Source: Clostridia bacterium
Lineage (GTDB): Bacteria > Bacillota_A > Clostridia > Oscillospirales > CAG-272
Assembly: GCA_017414585.1 (NCBI GenBank)
Contig: JAFQLN010000223.1
Coordinates: 1 to 20,614 of the forward strand
Direction of reading: 5' to 3'
DNA length: 20,614 nt
Every line of letters begins with the position of its first letter. Positions within the stretch are counted from its first letter, which is position 1. The notes under the pieces were generated by a model. That model had not been told where the DNA came from. It ran no database searches and saw only the letters and a program-made list of their open reading frames with translations. Position numbers and translations under genes: made by a program. Positions 13,651-20,614 of this stretch are shown piece after piece.

Positions 13651-15891
13651 TCACGCAAATCCGCGGACGATGCTGTGTACATGTTGAATATTCTTCAAAC
13701 GGGACATGATGGCGTTATAATGCTCGATGTTCTTGCATCCTACGGTGAGATTGATCACAAAGTCGTCATCCGTCTTTTTCTGCGTATTGATTGAAAGCAG
13801 TGACACCTTCATGTCGGCAAGTGCGGTGGTTATATTCGCAAGGAGCATAATATCGTTTTCCGCGTGAATCTGGAGCATAACTTCGTACAGTGCCTTGGCG
13901 GAATCGCTGTCTGCAATAGCTTCCGTATCCCATTCGGTGTGAATCCAGCGGTCCAGCATTTCGGGATTCTTGCGTCCGGAAATGACGTTCGGACAATCGC
14001 ATTTGTGCACGGAAATACCGTAACCCTTGGTGATAAAACCGATGATCTCGTCGCCGGGCAGCGGATTGCAGCACTTGGCAAACTTAACCTCACAGCCGTA
14101 TTCTCCGTCCACGACAATGCCGCTGTTGGAACGGATTTTTCGCGGTTTCTGCGTCTGAACCTGTTCTGTATTCGTGATCGGAACCTGTTCATCCGGACGC
14201 ACCACCCGTTCGTATTCGGCTTTCATCTTGGAAAGCACCTTGGTCATGGCAATGCCGTTATAGCCGACTGCGTTGTACAGGTCGTCGGAGTCCTTCATCC
14301 CCAGACGATGGGCGGTAACAGCAATGATTTCCACCTTCTGCGCTTCACTCGGCTTGACGCGGTAACTCATCAGGATCCGGTCGAGTTCAGCCTGACCGAA
14401 CCGGATATTTTCGGGCCGCTTTTCCTTCTTGAACCACTGCCGGATTTTTGCTCTCGCTTCACTGGTCTTGACGATCTTGAGCCAGTCGCGGCTGGGTCCT
14501 TTGGCGGAAGCGGAGGTAATGATTTCGACAATATCCCCGGTCTGCGGCGTTTTGTCGATCTGGGAAATCATCCCGTTGATCTTCGCGCCGACCATCCGGT
14601 TGCCGACCTGCGAGTGAATCGCATAGGCAAAGTCAATGAGCGTAGATCCCTGCGGCAGTGCGATAACGTCCCCCTTCGGCGTGAAGACAAAGGTTTCGTC
14701 GCTGAAAATGTCGATCTTGAGCGCGTGCATGAAGTCTTCGGAGTCAATCGCGCCGGCTTCGGTGTCGATCAGCTTCGATACCCATTCGAGCTTTTTGTCG
14801 ATATCCTCCTTCGATCTGTCACCGGACTTATACTTCCAGTGCGCGGCAATACCGTACTCGGCGACATGATGCATATCCCGTGTACGGATCTGCACTTCAA
14901 ACGGAATCCCGTCGCGTCCGATAACGGTTGTATGGAGGGACTGGTACATATTCGGTTTCGGCGTGGAAATGTAGTCCTTGAAGCGTCCGGGAATACTCTT
15001 AAACAGTTCGTGGATAATGCCGAGCGCGGTATAGCATTCGAGTTCCGTATCCACAATGATGCGGATGGCGTAAAAGTCGTAGATTTCGTCAAAGCTCTTG
15101 TTCTGCTTGAACATCTTGCGGTAGATCGAATAAACCGTTTTGACACGCCCTTCGAGTGTGTAGTTGATGTGATATTCATCGAGCTTTTCCGAAACATACG
15201 CGCGGGTATTTTCAATAAAGTCTTTATTCTGCCCGTACTTCTTCTCGATATCGCCCGAAACTTCTTCGTAGCCGATGGGGTCGAGATAGGACAGCGCGAG
15301 GTTTTCCAGCTCCTGCTTGATTCTCTGCATACCGAGTCGGTGCGCAAGCGGGGCGTACACGTGCATTGTTTCAAGAGCTGTCGAACGGCGTTTGGTGTCC
15401 TTCTTAACGCTGAGCGTGCGCATATTATGCAGGCGGTCACAGAGTTTGATAAAAATGACGCGGATATCCTTCGACATGGCAAGGAGCATTTTGCGGATAT
15501 TCTCCACGCTCTGCTCTTCCTTGTCCTCCACGTTGATATTTTTCATCTTTGTCAGACCGTCCACGAGCATCGCCACTTCCTCGCCGAAGCGGGAGCGGAT
15601 GATGTCGAGGTTTGTCTTGTCCGGACAGTCTTCCACGGTATCATGCAGAAAGGCTGCACAGACGGAATCGGTGTCGAGTCCGAGGGAGGTGACAATCTCC
15701 GCAACGGCAATCGGGTGGGAAATATACGGTTCCCCGCTGACACGGTACTGTCCTTCGTGCAGTGCTTTTGCATACAGGTATGCCCGCTCGATTTTCTCGA
15801 TATCGTAGTTTTTTTCACTGCTTTGGATCACGGACAGAATTTTTTCGATTCCCGCAGATTCCATCGTTTCTTTCGTTTCATCTATAGCCAT
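13651..15891 (-). CDS. relA: Bifunctional (p)ppGpp synthetase/hydrolase Rel (RelA/SpoT family)
   Basis: 746 residues with the full long-RSH order. The hydrolase domain has SHPIAVAEIV and HDTVED (83-88) for manganese binding, and KLCDRLHNMRTL. The synthetase domain has GRFKDYIS with KPNMYQSLHT and EVQIRTRDMHHVAEYGIAAHWKYK; the RFKD (RxKD type) loop marks a bifunctional Rel rather than RelA. TGS follows (FVFTPKGDVIALPQGSTLIDFAYAIH), then a Cys-containing domain (FAKCCNPLPGDEI ... VHKCDCPN) and a C-terminal ACT/RRM domain. It senses uncharged tRNA on the ribosome. The start at ATG 15891 is only 2 bases after the recJ stop and has no clear Shine-Dalgarno site, so it is probably reached by coupling; ATG 15864 is an alternative start. 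Confidence 0.96.
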   Translation of the reverse strand: MAIDETKETMESAGIEKILSVIQSSEKNYDIEKIERAYLYAKALHEGQYRVSGEPYISHPIAVAEIVTSLGLDTDSVCAAFLHDTVEDCPDKTNLDIIRSRFGEEVAMLVDGLTKMKNINVEDKEEQSVENIRKMLLAMSKDIRVIFIKLCDRLHNMRTLSVKKDTKRRSTALETMHVYAPLAHRLGMQRIKQELENLALSYLDPIGYEEVSGDIEKKYGQNKDFIENTRAYVSEKLDEYHINYTLEGRVKTVYSIYRKMFKQNKSFDEIYDFYAIRIIVDTELECYTALGIIHELFKSIPGRFKDYISTPKPNMYQSLHTTVIGRDGIPFEVQIRTRDMHHVAEYGIAAHWKYKSGDRSKEDIDKKLEWVSKLIDTEAGAIDSEDFMHALKIDIFSDETFVFTPKGDVIALPQGSTLIDFAYAIHSQVGNRMVGAKINGMISQIDKTPQTGDIVEIITSASAKGPSRDWLKIVKTSEARAKIRQWFKKEKRPENIRFGQAELDRILMSYRVKPSEAQKVEIIAVTAHRLGMKDSDDLYNAVGYNGIAMTKVLSKMKAEYERVVRPDEQVPITNTEQVQTQKPRKIRSNSGIVVDGEYGCEVKFAKCCNPLPGDEIIGFITKGYGISVHKCDCPNVISGRKNPEMLDRWIHTEWDTEAIADSDSAKALYEVMLQIHAENDIMLLANITTALADMKVSLLSINTQKKTDDDFVINLTVGCKNIEHYNAIMSRLKNIQHVHSIVRGFA

Positions 15892-15893
15892 AA

Positions 15894-18083
15894 TTATATT
15901 TTCTGACCGAAGTCAGCCTTCAGTTTTCTGTATATGTTGGATTTATCGAGATTGGTCTTGCTGTGCTGGTAAATATAGCGGAATACATAAATTTCCCGTT
16001 CAGCATCGTATTCCTCTACGCGCAGAAGATTGAGTTCATTGAACGTGAGAAGAATATAGCGGAGTTTGACATATCCGATTTTAAGCCCTCCCGTTTTCAA
16101 AAGATGCTGCAGCGCACGGATCGAAAACATTTCGTGTTCCACCCGCAGTTCCTTACGGAGTGTGCTGTATACAACGGCAAAATCATTTCTTGTCGGAACA
16201 ATATTCTGTGCGGAAAACTCGTCGATTCCGAGATCCGTACCCTTCGCACCGCTGTGAATCCGCTGAAACAGCTCCCGTTCCGCTTCCTCCGACTGGAACT
16301 GTGCGCGGGACAGACGGACATCCTTGACAATCATCTGCAGATTCCTCTGATTCTGGTATTCATTGATGTCCAGCGTAAAAAGAATGTCCACGAGATCGCC
16401 GGGGTACAGGTCAAGATCGGACAGAGTCTGTCTGAAGCACATGGCGCTGATATAGTTATTATCCACTTTAAGCGTCAGGCGCGTATGCTTTCCTCCGCCG
16501 ACAAGTGCCGCATCATAGAGCATGATTTTCCGTATGGCAAACACGGGCACGGGATTGGACACACCGTACGGCTCCAGACTGTACAGCTCGTTCGCCTGTT
16601 CCATAGTAACTTCCGACGGAATCAGCTCGCATTCCGCTTCCAGAACGGTTTTGCTGTCATTGTCCCCAAGGCACTGTCTTGCACATTCGTTGATACGGCA
16701 TCTGAATTCGTCGAGATTTTCTCTTTTGATGGTGAGACCGGCAGCCAGTTCATGTCCGCCGTATTTTTCCAAAAGATCGGCACACTGGCTGAGCACATCA
16801 ACGAGATTCATCCCCTTGACGCTTCTTCCGGAGCCCTTTCCGAGATCCTCCTGTCCGATTTCTTCACCCGATCCCTCAAAGGAAATGAGAATGGACGGGC
16901 AGCCGTATTTTTCCGTAATCCGCGACGCAACGATTCCGATGATGCCGTGGTGCCATGTCTCATCATCGAGCACGATCACGGGATCTTTTTCAAAATCATG
17001 CTGCATCGCAATGCGGGCGTATGCTTCTTCAATCATGCGGTTTTCTGTATCCTGCCGCTCATGGTTGATGGCGCAGAGCTTTTTGGCAATCGGTGCCGCT
17101 GTTTCGCAGTCCTGTGCCAGAAACAGCTCCACTGCCATAGAAGCATCGCGGATTCTGCCCGCTGCGTTGATGCGCGGTGCAATGGTATATCCGATAAAAG
17201 ACGCGGTCACCTGCTTCTTTGTGTTGTACTTCGATTCAGAACGGGTCGCGTCGATCAGCTCGATCAACCCCGGACGGTCCGTGTTTTCGATGAGCGACAG
17301 ACCGCAGCTGACAATCAGCCGGTTTTCGTCCCGGATCGGCATGACATCCGCCACTGTTCCGATGGCAACCAGATCCGCATACTCCTTCGATACCCGCCGC
17401 ACACAGTCGATCATGCTGTCTTCGGGATGCATAACGGATTCAAGGGCACACAGCAGTTTATAGACCACGCCCACACCCGCCAGTTCCTTGAACGGGTAAA
17501 GGCAGTCCGGTCTGCGCGGATTCACAACGGCTTCGGCATCGGGAATCTCCGCGTGACACTCATGGTGATCCGTAATAATCAGCGTAATGCCGAGCTCCCT
17601 TGCCAGTCTCGCCTCCTCAACAGCCGTAATGCCCGTATCCACGGTAACGATGACATTGCATCCGTTTTCCGCCAGTTTGCGGACAGCACCTTCGGACATA
17701 CCGTATCCTTCTCCGGAACGGCAGGGGATATAGTATGACACATCCGCATCCAGCGCCTGCAGATAGAGATACAGACTGCTGACCGAGGTTACGCCATCTA
17801 CGTCATAGTCCCCGAAAATCACAATCTTCTCTCCGTTTTCCACAGCCTCCAGAATGCGGACAGCTGCTTTCTCCATGTCCTTCATGATGAAGGGATCGTG
17901 AAGCTGTTCTTCCTCCTTTGTGAGAAACGCTCTGGCATCCGACGCCGATACGCAGCCGCGGTTGTACAGCAGCTGTGCAGTCGGCGGTGTTACACCGAGC
18001 TCCCGTGCTATTTCCTGCACGATCGGGTTGTCGCAAATCTGTTCATGCGTAGCGGCAACAACCCACTTATTCTTATACTGCAT
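15894..18083 (-). CDS. recJ: Single-stranded-DNA-specific exonuclease RecJ
   Basis: 729 residues, longer than E. coli RecJ (577) but in the range of Bacillota RecJ with an extra C-terminal region. DHH-domain motifs: GDYDVDG (91-97), TVDTGI (148-152), TDHHE (171-175) and NPRR (188-191). DHHA1/DHH-associated motifs: PRINAAGR (303-310), WHHGIIGIVASR (377-388), GSGRSVKG and YGGHELAAG (441-449). All manganese-binding Asp/His residues of the core are present. It degrades 5'-ended single strands in recombination and base-excision repair. The ATG follows GAGAG-type purines only; the upstream 99-base gap separates it from rseC. RecJ directly before rel is frequent in clostridia. Confidence 0.96.
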   Translation of the reverse strand: MQYKNKWVVAATHEQICDNPIVQEIARELGVTPPTAQLLYNRGCVSASDARAFLTKEEEQLHDPFIMKDMEKAAVRILEAVENGEKIVIFGDYDVDGVTSVSSLYLYLQALDADVSYYIPCRSGEGYGMSEGAVRKLAENGCNVIVTVDTGITAVEEARLARELGITLIITDHHECHAEIPDAEAVVNPRRPDCLYPFKELAGVGVVYKLLCALESVMHPEDSMIDCVRRVSKEYADLVAIGTVADVMPIRDENRLIVSCGLSLIENTDRPGLIELIDATRSESKYNTKKQVTASFIGYTIAPRINAAGRIRDASMAVELFLAQDCETAAPIAKKLCAINHERQDTENRMIEEAYARIAMQHDFEKDPVIVLDDETWHHGIIGIVASRITEKYGCPSILISFEGSGEEIGQEDLGKGSGRSVKGMNLVDVLSQCADLLEKYGGHELAAGLTIKRENLDEFRCRINECARQCLGDNDSKTVLEAECELIPSEVTMEQANELYSLEPYGVSNPVPVFAIRKIMLYDAALVGGGKHTRLTLKVDNNYISAMCFRQTLSDLDLYPGDLVDILFTLDINEYQNQRNLQMIVKDVRLSRAQFQSEEAERELFQRIHSGAKGTDLGIDEFSAQNIVPTRNDFAVVYSTLRKELRVEHEMFSIRALQHLLKTGGLKIGYVKLRYILLTFNELNLLRVEEYDAEREIYVFRYIYQHSKTNLDKSNIYRKLKADFGQKI

Positions 18084-18104
18084 TCGTTCTACTCTCGCTT
18101 ATAT

Positions 18105-18116
18105 ATAAAATTTTAT
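18105..18116. repeat. 12-bp AT-only palindrome upstream of recJ
   Basis: ATAAAATTTTAT is its own reverse complement, in the AT-rich gap 22 bases before the recJ start. In so AT-rich a stretch it may be accidental; it could mark a promoter or operator. Confidence 0.4.
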
Positions 18117-18136
18117 TATTATCTTCTATTATCTTC
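18117..18136. repeat. Perfect 10-bp tandem duplication upstream of recJ
   Basis: TATTATCTTC occurs twice in direct succession (GAAGATAATA twice on the transcribed-gene strand). It lies between rseC and recJ, next to the second duplication at 18147-18171. Confidence 0.8.
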
Positions 18137-18146
18137 ACACCATAAT

Positions 18147-18171
18147 CGTTTTTCTTTTGCGTTTTCTTTTG
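18147..18171. repeat. 12/13-bp tandem duplication upstream of recJ
   Basis: CGTTTTTCTTTTG (18147-18159) is followed at once by CGTTTTCTTTTG (18160-18171); the copies differ by one T. On the minus strand the sequence is purine-only apart from C at the start of each copy. No terminator-type hairpin or confident -35/-10 pair is visible in the 99-base gap. Confidence 0.75.
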
Positions 18172-18182
18172 CGCGGACTGCA

Positions 18183-18617
18183 TCAATCCTTCAGGCGGCT
18201 GACAATCACAATTTCCGGTGTTCTTTTCGCAATTTTTCTGTCAAAGAGTGCGATGCCGCAGAAAGTCAGCGCAAATCCCAGAGCCGCCGAGAGAACGGAC
18301 CACCCGCTGCTCTCCGTCAAAGCAAATACGGCTGTGTAAAACAGGGCGCAGACGACAATCGGCACAAGAAAGACCAGTGCCGCGTATCCGAGTACCCGTC
18401 TGCTGTCCGTTTCGACTTCGACACGATCGCCGGGCTGTGCCCCGATGGTATTATATGCTTTTGCTTTCATTTTGCCGCCGGAGGAAACCAGTCCGGTAAT
18501 GTCACAATGTCCGCCGCAGCCGCCGTTTTTTTCACAGCCTTCGCACATGGATGCACGGCTGACTTCGATCTCTGCAATCTTTCCTTCCGTTTTCAGAACA
18601 ACAGCACGCTGGCGCAT
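18183..18617 (-). CDS. RseC/MucC-like (SoxR-reducing system) membrane protein
   Basis: 144 residues. The N-terminal half has the RseC-type beta-strands (GKIAEIEVSRASMCEGCEKN) with four cysteines, C25, C28, C34 and C38, a CxxC-x5-CxxxC arrangement that may bind metal or an iron-sulfur cluster. Then ...KAYNTIGAQPGDRVEVET, and two membrane segments (about 74-99 and 103-124) with a short basic tail. In E. coli and Rhodobacter relatives help reduce SoxR together with Rnf-type complexes, or modulate sigma-E; neither partner is visible here, and clostridial members are linked by name only. GGGGGAAG stands 5 bases before the ATG. The gene starts 29 bases after the COG2509 flavoprotein. Confidence 0.85.
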   Translation of the reverse strand: MRQRAVVLKTEGKIAEIEVSRASMCEGCEKNGGCGGHCDITGLVSSGGKMKAKAYNTIGAQPGDRVEVETDSRRVLGYAALVFLVPIVVCALFYTAVFALTESSGWSVLSAALGFALTFCGIALFDRKIAKRTPEIVIVSRLKD

Positions 18618-18646
18618 ATTCTTCCCCCGTTTTATTCAAGGCACCG

Positions 18647-20239
18647 TTATTTTTCAAGCGGCGCGTATTTTTCGATGATTTTCTGTGCGACACGGATTCC
18701 GTCCACAGCCGCACTGACAATACCGCCCGCATATCCCGCGCCTTCCCCGCACGGATAGATATCCGGATGACCGACAGCGGCACAGTCCTCTCCGCGCAGA
18801 ATGCGTACAGGAGCAGAAGTTCTCGTCTCCACACCGGTCAGCGGCACATAGGATGCGTCGTATCCCTTGATTTTTCTGCCGAAATCCGTCAGCCCCGCTT
18901 TCAGCATTTCCGTAACAAACGGCGGAAAAATGGCGGTAAAATCGCACGGTCTGACGATGCCGTCCCGATAGGTCGGCACAATTTTCGTGTATTCCGTTCC
19001 GCTCTTTCCGTCAAGCAGATCACCAACGGTCTGCATGGGTGCCGTATAATCACCTCCGCCTGCACGGAATGCGGCTTTTTCAAGATTTCTCTGAAACTCG
19101 ATGGCTTTGCACGGATCGGAACCGTAATCTCCCGGAAGCACGGACACACAGACAGCCGCATTGGCGTTTCTGCCGTCCCGTGCACGGGTGCTCATGCCGT
19201 TTGTGACAACGCCGCCTTCTTCACTTGCGGAAGGAACGACCGTCCCGCCCGGACACATACAGAAGGTATAGCAGCCGCGTTCTCCCTGCCGGTAGGAAAG
19301 CTGGTATTCCGCATGACCGAGAGCGGCATCGCCGGCATATTCCCGGAACATCGCCGTGTCCAGATCCGTCTGCAGATGCTCTGCACGCACACCGACGGAA
19401 AAAGGCTTCGGTTCCAGGAGAAATCCCGCCTGCATCAGTTCAGCATAGGTGTCCCGTGCGCTGTGTCCGGCTGCAAGAATGAGCGCGCCGTAGGAAATTC
19501 TTTCTCCGCTGACAGTCAGACTGCCCGAACCGATCTTTTCCGCTTTTGCCAGATAGCGGATTTCTCCGCCAAGCTGCCGGATGCGTGCATCTGCCTGCCG
19601 GATGACTTCACGCAGGATGTCGGTACCGATATGCGGCTTTGCTTTATAGAGAATATCGTCCGGTGCGCCAAGGGTGCAGAGTGTTTTCAGCACATAGGCA
19701 ATGAGCGGATCGTTGATGCGTGTCGTCAGCTTGCCGTCGGAAAAGGTTCCTGCGCCGCCCGCGCCGAACTGGATATTGGTTTCTGTATCGAGCACGCCTT
19801 CGCGCATGAATGTTTCCACGGCTTTCACACGGCTGTCCACATCGGCTCCGCGTTCGAGAATCAGCGGCTTATATCCGTTCTCCGCCAGAAGAAGTCCCGC
19901 AAAGATGCCTGCCGGACCGAAGCCGACAATGACCGGACGTTCGGTGAGCATTTTTGTTCCCGGGTTCAGTTCCAGCACAGCTTCGGAAAACTGTTTGAAC
20001 GCGGGATCGCGCAGTGCTTTTTCCGGGCACTCCACTTCTGCATAAACCGTATAGACAAAGGAAATCCCTTTGCGCGCGTCGATGGATTTTTTTGAAATCT
20101 GCAGATTTTTCGGATTGGCTCCGGTTTTTTTATGAATCAGCGATGCCGCTTTATGGATCGCCTCCGCATCAAAATCCCGTCCGTCCGCACGGTACTGCAC
20201 CCGTATATCATTGATCTGTATCCGCTGGATATTTATCAT
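18647..20239 (-). CDS. FAD-dependent dehydrogenase-like protein (COG2509)
   Basis: 530 residues. An N-terminal ferredoxin-like region (about 1-97, rich in Ile/Lys, KKSIDARKGISFVYTV) precedes the Rossmann FAD site VGFGPAGIFAGLLLAENGYKPLILERG (GxGPAG at 106-111, Glu at the strand end). GAGGAGTFSDGKLTTRIND is the highly typical COG2509 segment. The C-terminus has the second FAD motif, YPCGEGAGYAGGIVSAAVDGIRVA. The reaction is not known for the family; it resembles GltD/HI0933-type flavoproteins. In many clostridia it is found between a YbbR-domain gene and glmM, which matches the neighbour here. The ATG lies 4 bases after the YbbR-domain stop and lacks a good Shine-Dalgarno site, so translation is probably coupled. 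RseC-like redox protein follows, hinting at a joint electron-transfer role. Confidence 0.9.
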   Translation of the reverse strand: MINIQRIQINDIRVQYRADGRDFDAEAIHKAASLIHKKTGANPKNLQISKKSIDARKGISFVYTVYAEVECPEKALRDPAFKQFSEAVLELNPGTKMLTERPVIVGFGPAGIFAGLLLAENGYKPLILERGADVDSRVKAVETFMREGVLDTETNIQFGAGGAGTFSDGKLTTRINDPLIAYVLKTLCTLGAPDDILYKAKPHIGTDILREVIRQADARIRQLGGEIRYLAKAEKIGSGSLTVSGERISYGALILAAGHSARDTYAELMQAGFLLEPKPFSVGVRAEHLQTDLDTAMFREYAGDAALGHAEYQLSYRQGERGCYTFCMCPGGTVVPSASEEGGVVTNGMSTRARDGRNANAAVCVSVLPGDYGSDPCKAIEFQRNLEKAAFRAGGGDYTAPMQTVGDLLDGKSGTEYTKIVPTYRDGIVRPCDFTAIFPPFVTEMLKAGLTDFGRKIKGYDASYVPLTGVETRTSAPVRILRGEDCAAVGHPDIYPCGEGAGYAGGIVSAAVDGIRVAQKIIEKYAPLEK

Positions 20240-20243
20240 CTGT

Positions 20244-20614
20244 TCAGTTCAAAAAAGTTACGTTGATATCGTAGGTTCCGATTTCGAGAAGTTTATCGCT
20301 GTCCGCTGTGTCAAAAATCACATCTGCACGGACGCGAATCGTCCCTGTGTTGGTCTTGGAATAGGGGCTCATATCCAGTTCCAGAATGATGTCCTCGTAC
20401 TGCAGAGAGACGATCGCGTCATAAGTTCCTATGACAGAAATCACCACGGGAGATTTATCCCATGTGTACTCTACGCCGCTTCTGGCACCCGTATCGACAA
20501 TATTGCTGCTCGGAACCGTAATTCTTCTCGATATGATCTCATCCGACATGACAATGGTGATATCGGCAGCATTGCTGCTGAGCGTCAGGCCTTCCGCCGC
20601 TTTCAGCTGCACGG
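20244..20614 (-). CDS. YbbR-domain protein, CdaR-like (C-terminal part; 5' end outside window)
   Basis: About 123 residues remain, open to the right edge and ending at TGA 20246-20244. The beta-rich sequence has the YbbR pattern: ITVPSSNI, then SPVVISVIGTYDAIVSLQYEDIILELDMS (the VxVxGxxxxvxxlxxxdixaxvDls stretch of a YbbR repeat), and a closing GTYDINVTF strand. In Bacillota, YbbR proteins such as CdaR are membrane-anchored outside the cell and regulate the c-di-AMP cyclase CdaA, with cdaA-cdaR-glmM a conserved cluster. The following COG2509 gene agrees with the clostridial variant of that cluster. cdaA itself would lie to the right of the window, so the identity as CdaR is inferred. Confidence 0.68.
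   Translation of the reverse strand, partial: VQLKAAEGLTLSSNAADITIVMSDEIISRRITVPSSNIVDTGARSGVEYTWDKSPVVISVIGTYDAIVSLQYEDIILELDMSPYSKTNTGTIRVRADVIFDTADSDKLLEIGTYDINVTFLN

Noticed and set aside
13864..15906. A 680-residue plus-strand open frame opposite rel
   Set aside because: Mirror frame of rel, which is certain from its motifs. No recognisable domain and no ribosome binding site.
15963..17738. A 591-residue plus-strand open frame opposite recJ
   Set aside because: Mirror frame of recJ; its composition (many His, Phe, Arg, Cys) is typical of an antisense reading.
18767..20095. A 442-residue plus-strand open frame opposite the COG2509 gene
   Set aside because: Antisense to a gene with two clear FAD motifs; no domain or start signal.

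Overview
The window comes from a Gram-positive, endospore-forming bacterium, most likely a clostridial member of the Bacillota with roughly even base composition by eye. The evidence is the sporulation pair yabP-yabQ with a SpoVB/YabM-like flippase, an S-layer-homology (SLH) surface protein, strong AGGAGG-type ribosome binding sites, a single long bifunctional Rel protein, and the clostridial-type neighbour pair YbbR-domain protein / COG2509 flavoprotein. There are 18 protein genes. Only the first, cut by the left edge, is on the plus strand; the other 17 are on the minus strand. I saw no rRNA, tRNA, CRISPR array, transposase or phage gene.

Left part (1-6.9 kb): (i) the 3' end of a 2-oxoacid dehydrogenase E1 beta-type gene, closed by a bidirectional terminator; (ii) a membrane-anchored XRE-family regulator with its own extended -10 promoter; (iii) a 1015-residue secreted SLH protein with four internal copies of a TVxIxGxxYTL-like motif, an Asn/Pro/Asp-rich tandem-repeat tail, its own promoter and a structured leader; (iv) a membrane-anchored serine hydrolase of the class A beta-lactamase fold with very acidic low-complexity linkers, one of them inside the catalytic domain. 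This part looks like cell-surface and envelope functions transcribed as single genes, each followed by a recognisable hairpin terminator.

Right part (6.9-20.6 kb): an almost gap-free minus-strand series, read right to left: YbbR-domain protein (CdaR-like, partial) - COG2509 flavoprotein - RseC-like membrane protein - recJ - rel - dtd - hemZ - uridine kinase-like P-loop kinase - YabM/SpoVB-like flippase - mazG - rqcP - yabP - yabQ - divIC - terminator. The last six reproduce the Bacillus subtilis order yabM-yabN-yabO-yabP-yabQ-divIC. Many junctions overlap (ATGA, TAATG, TTGA), so translation is probably coupled. Two larger gaps stand out: a 99-bp AT-rich gap with two tandem duplications before recJ, and a 75-bp gap before yabP that holds a good match to a sigma-E promoter placed to drive only the spore-specific genes and divIC.

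The genes combine quality control and stress functions (RqcP, Dtd, MazG, Rel, RecJ), envelope and spore-cortex building (flippase, YabP, YabQ, DivIC, possibly CdaR) and oxygen-independent haem synthesis (HemZ). I found no clearly new multi-gene system. The least explained items are the split-domain serine hydrolase, the repeat architecture of the SLH protein, the membrane XRE regulator, the kinase between hemZ and the yab cluster, and a Gln-to-Asn change in the signature motif of Dtd.
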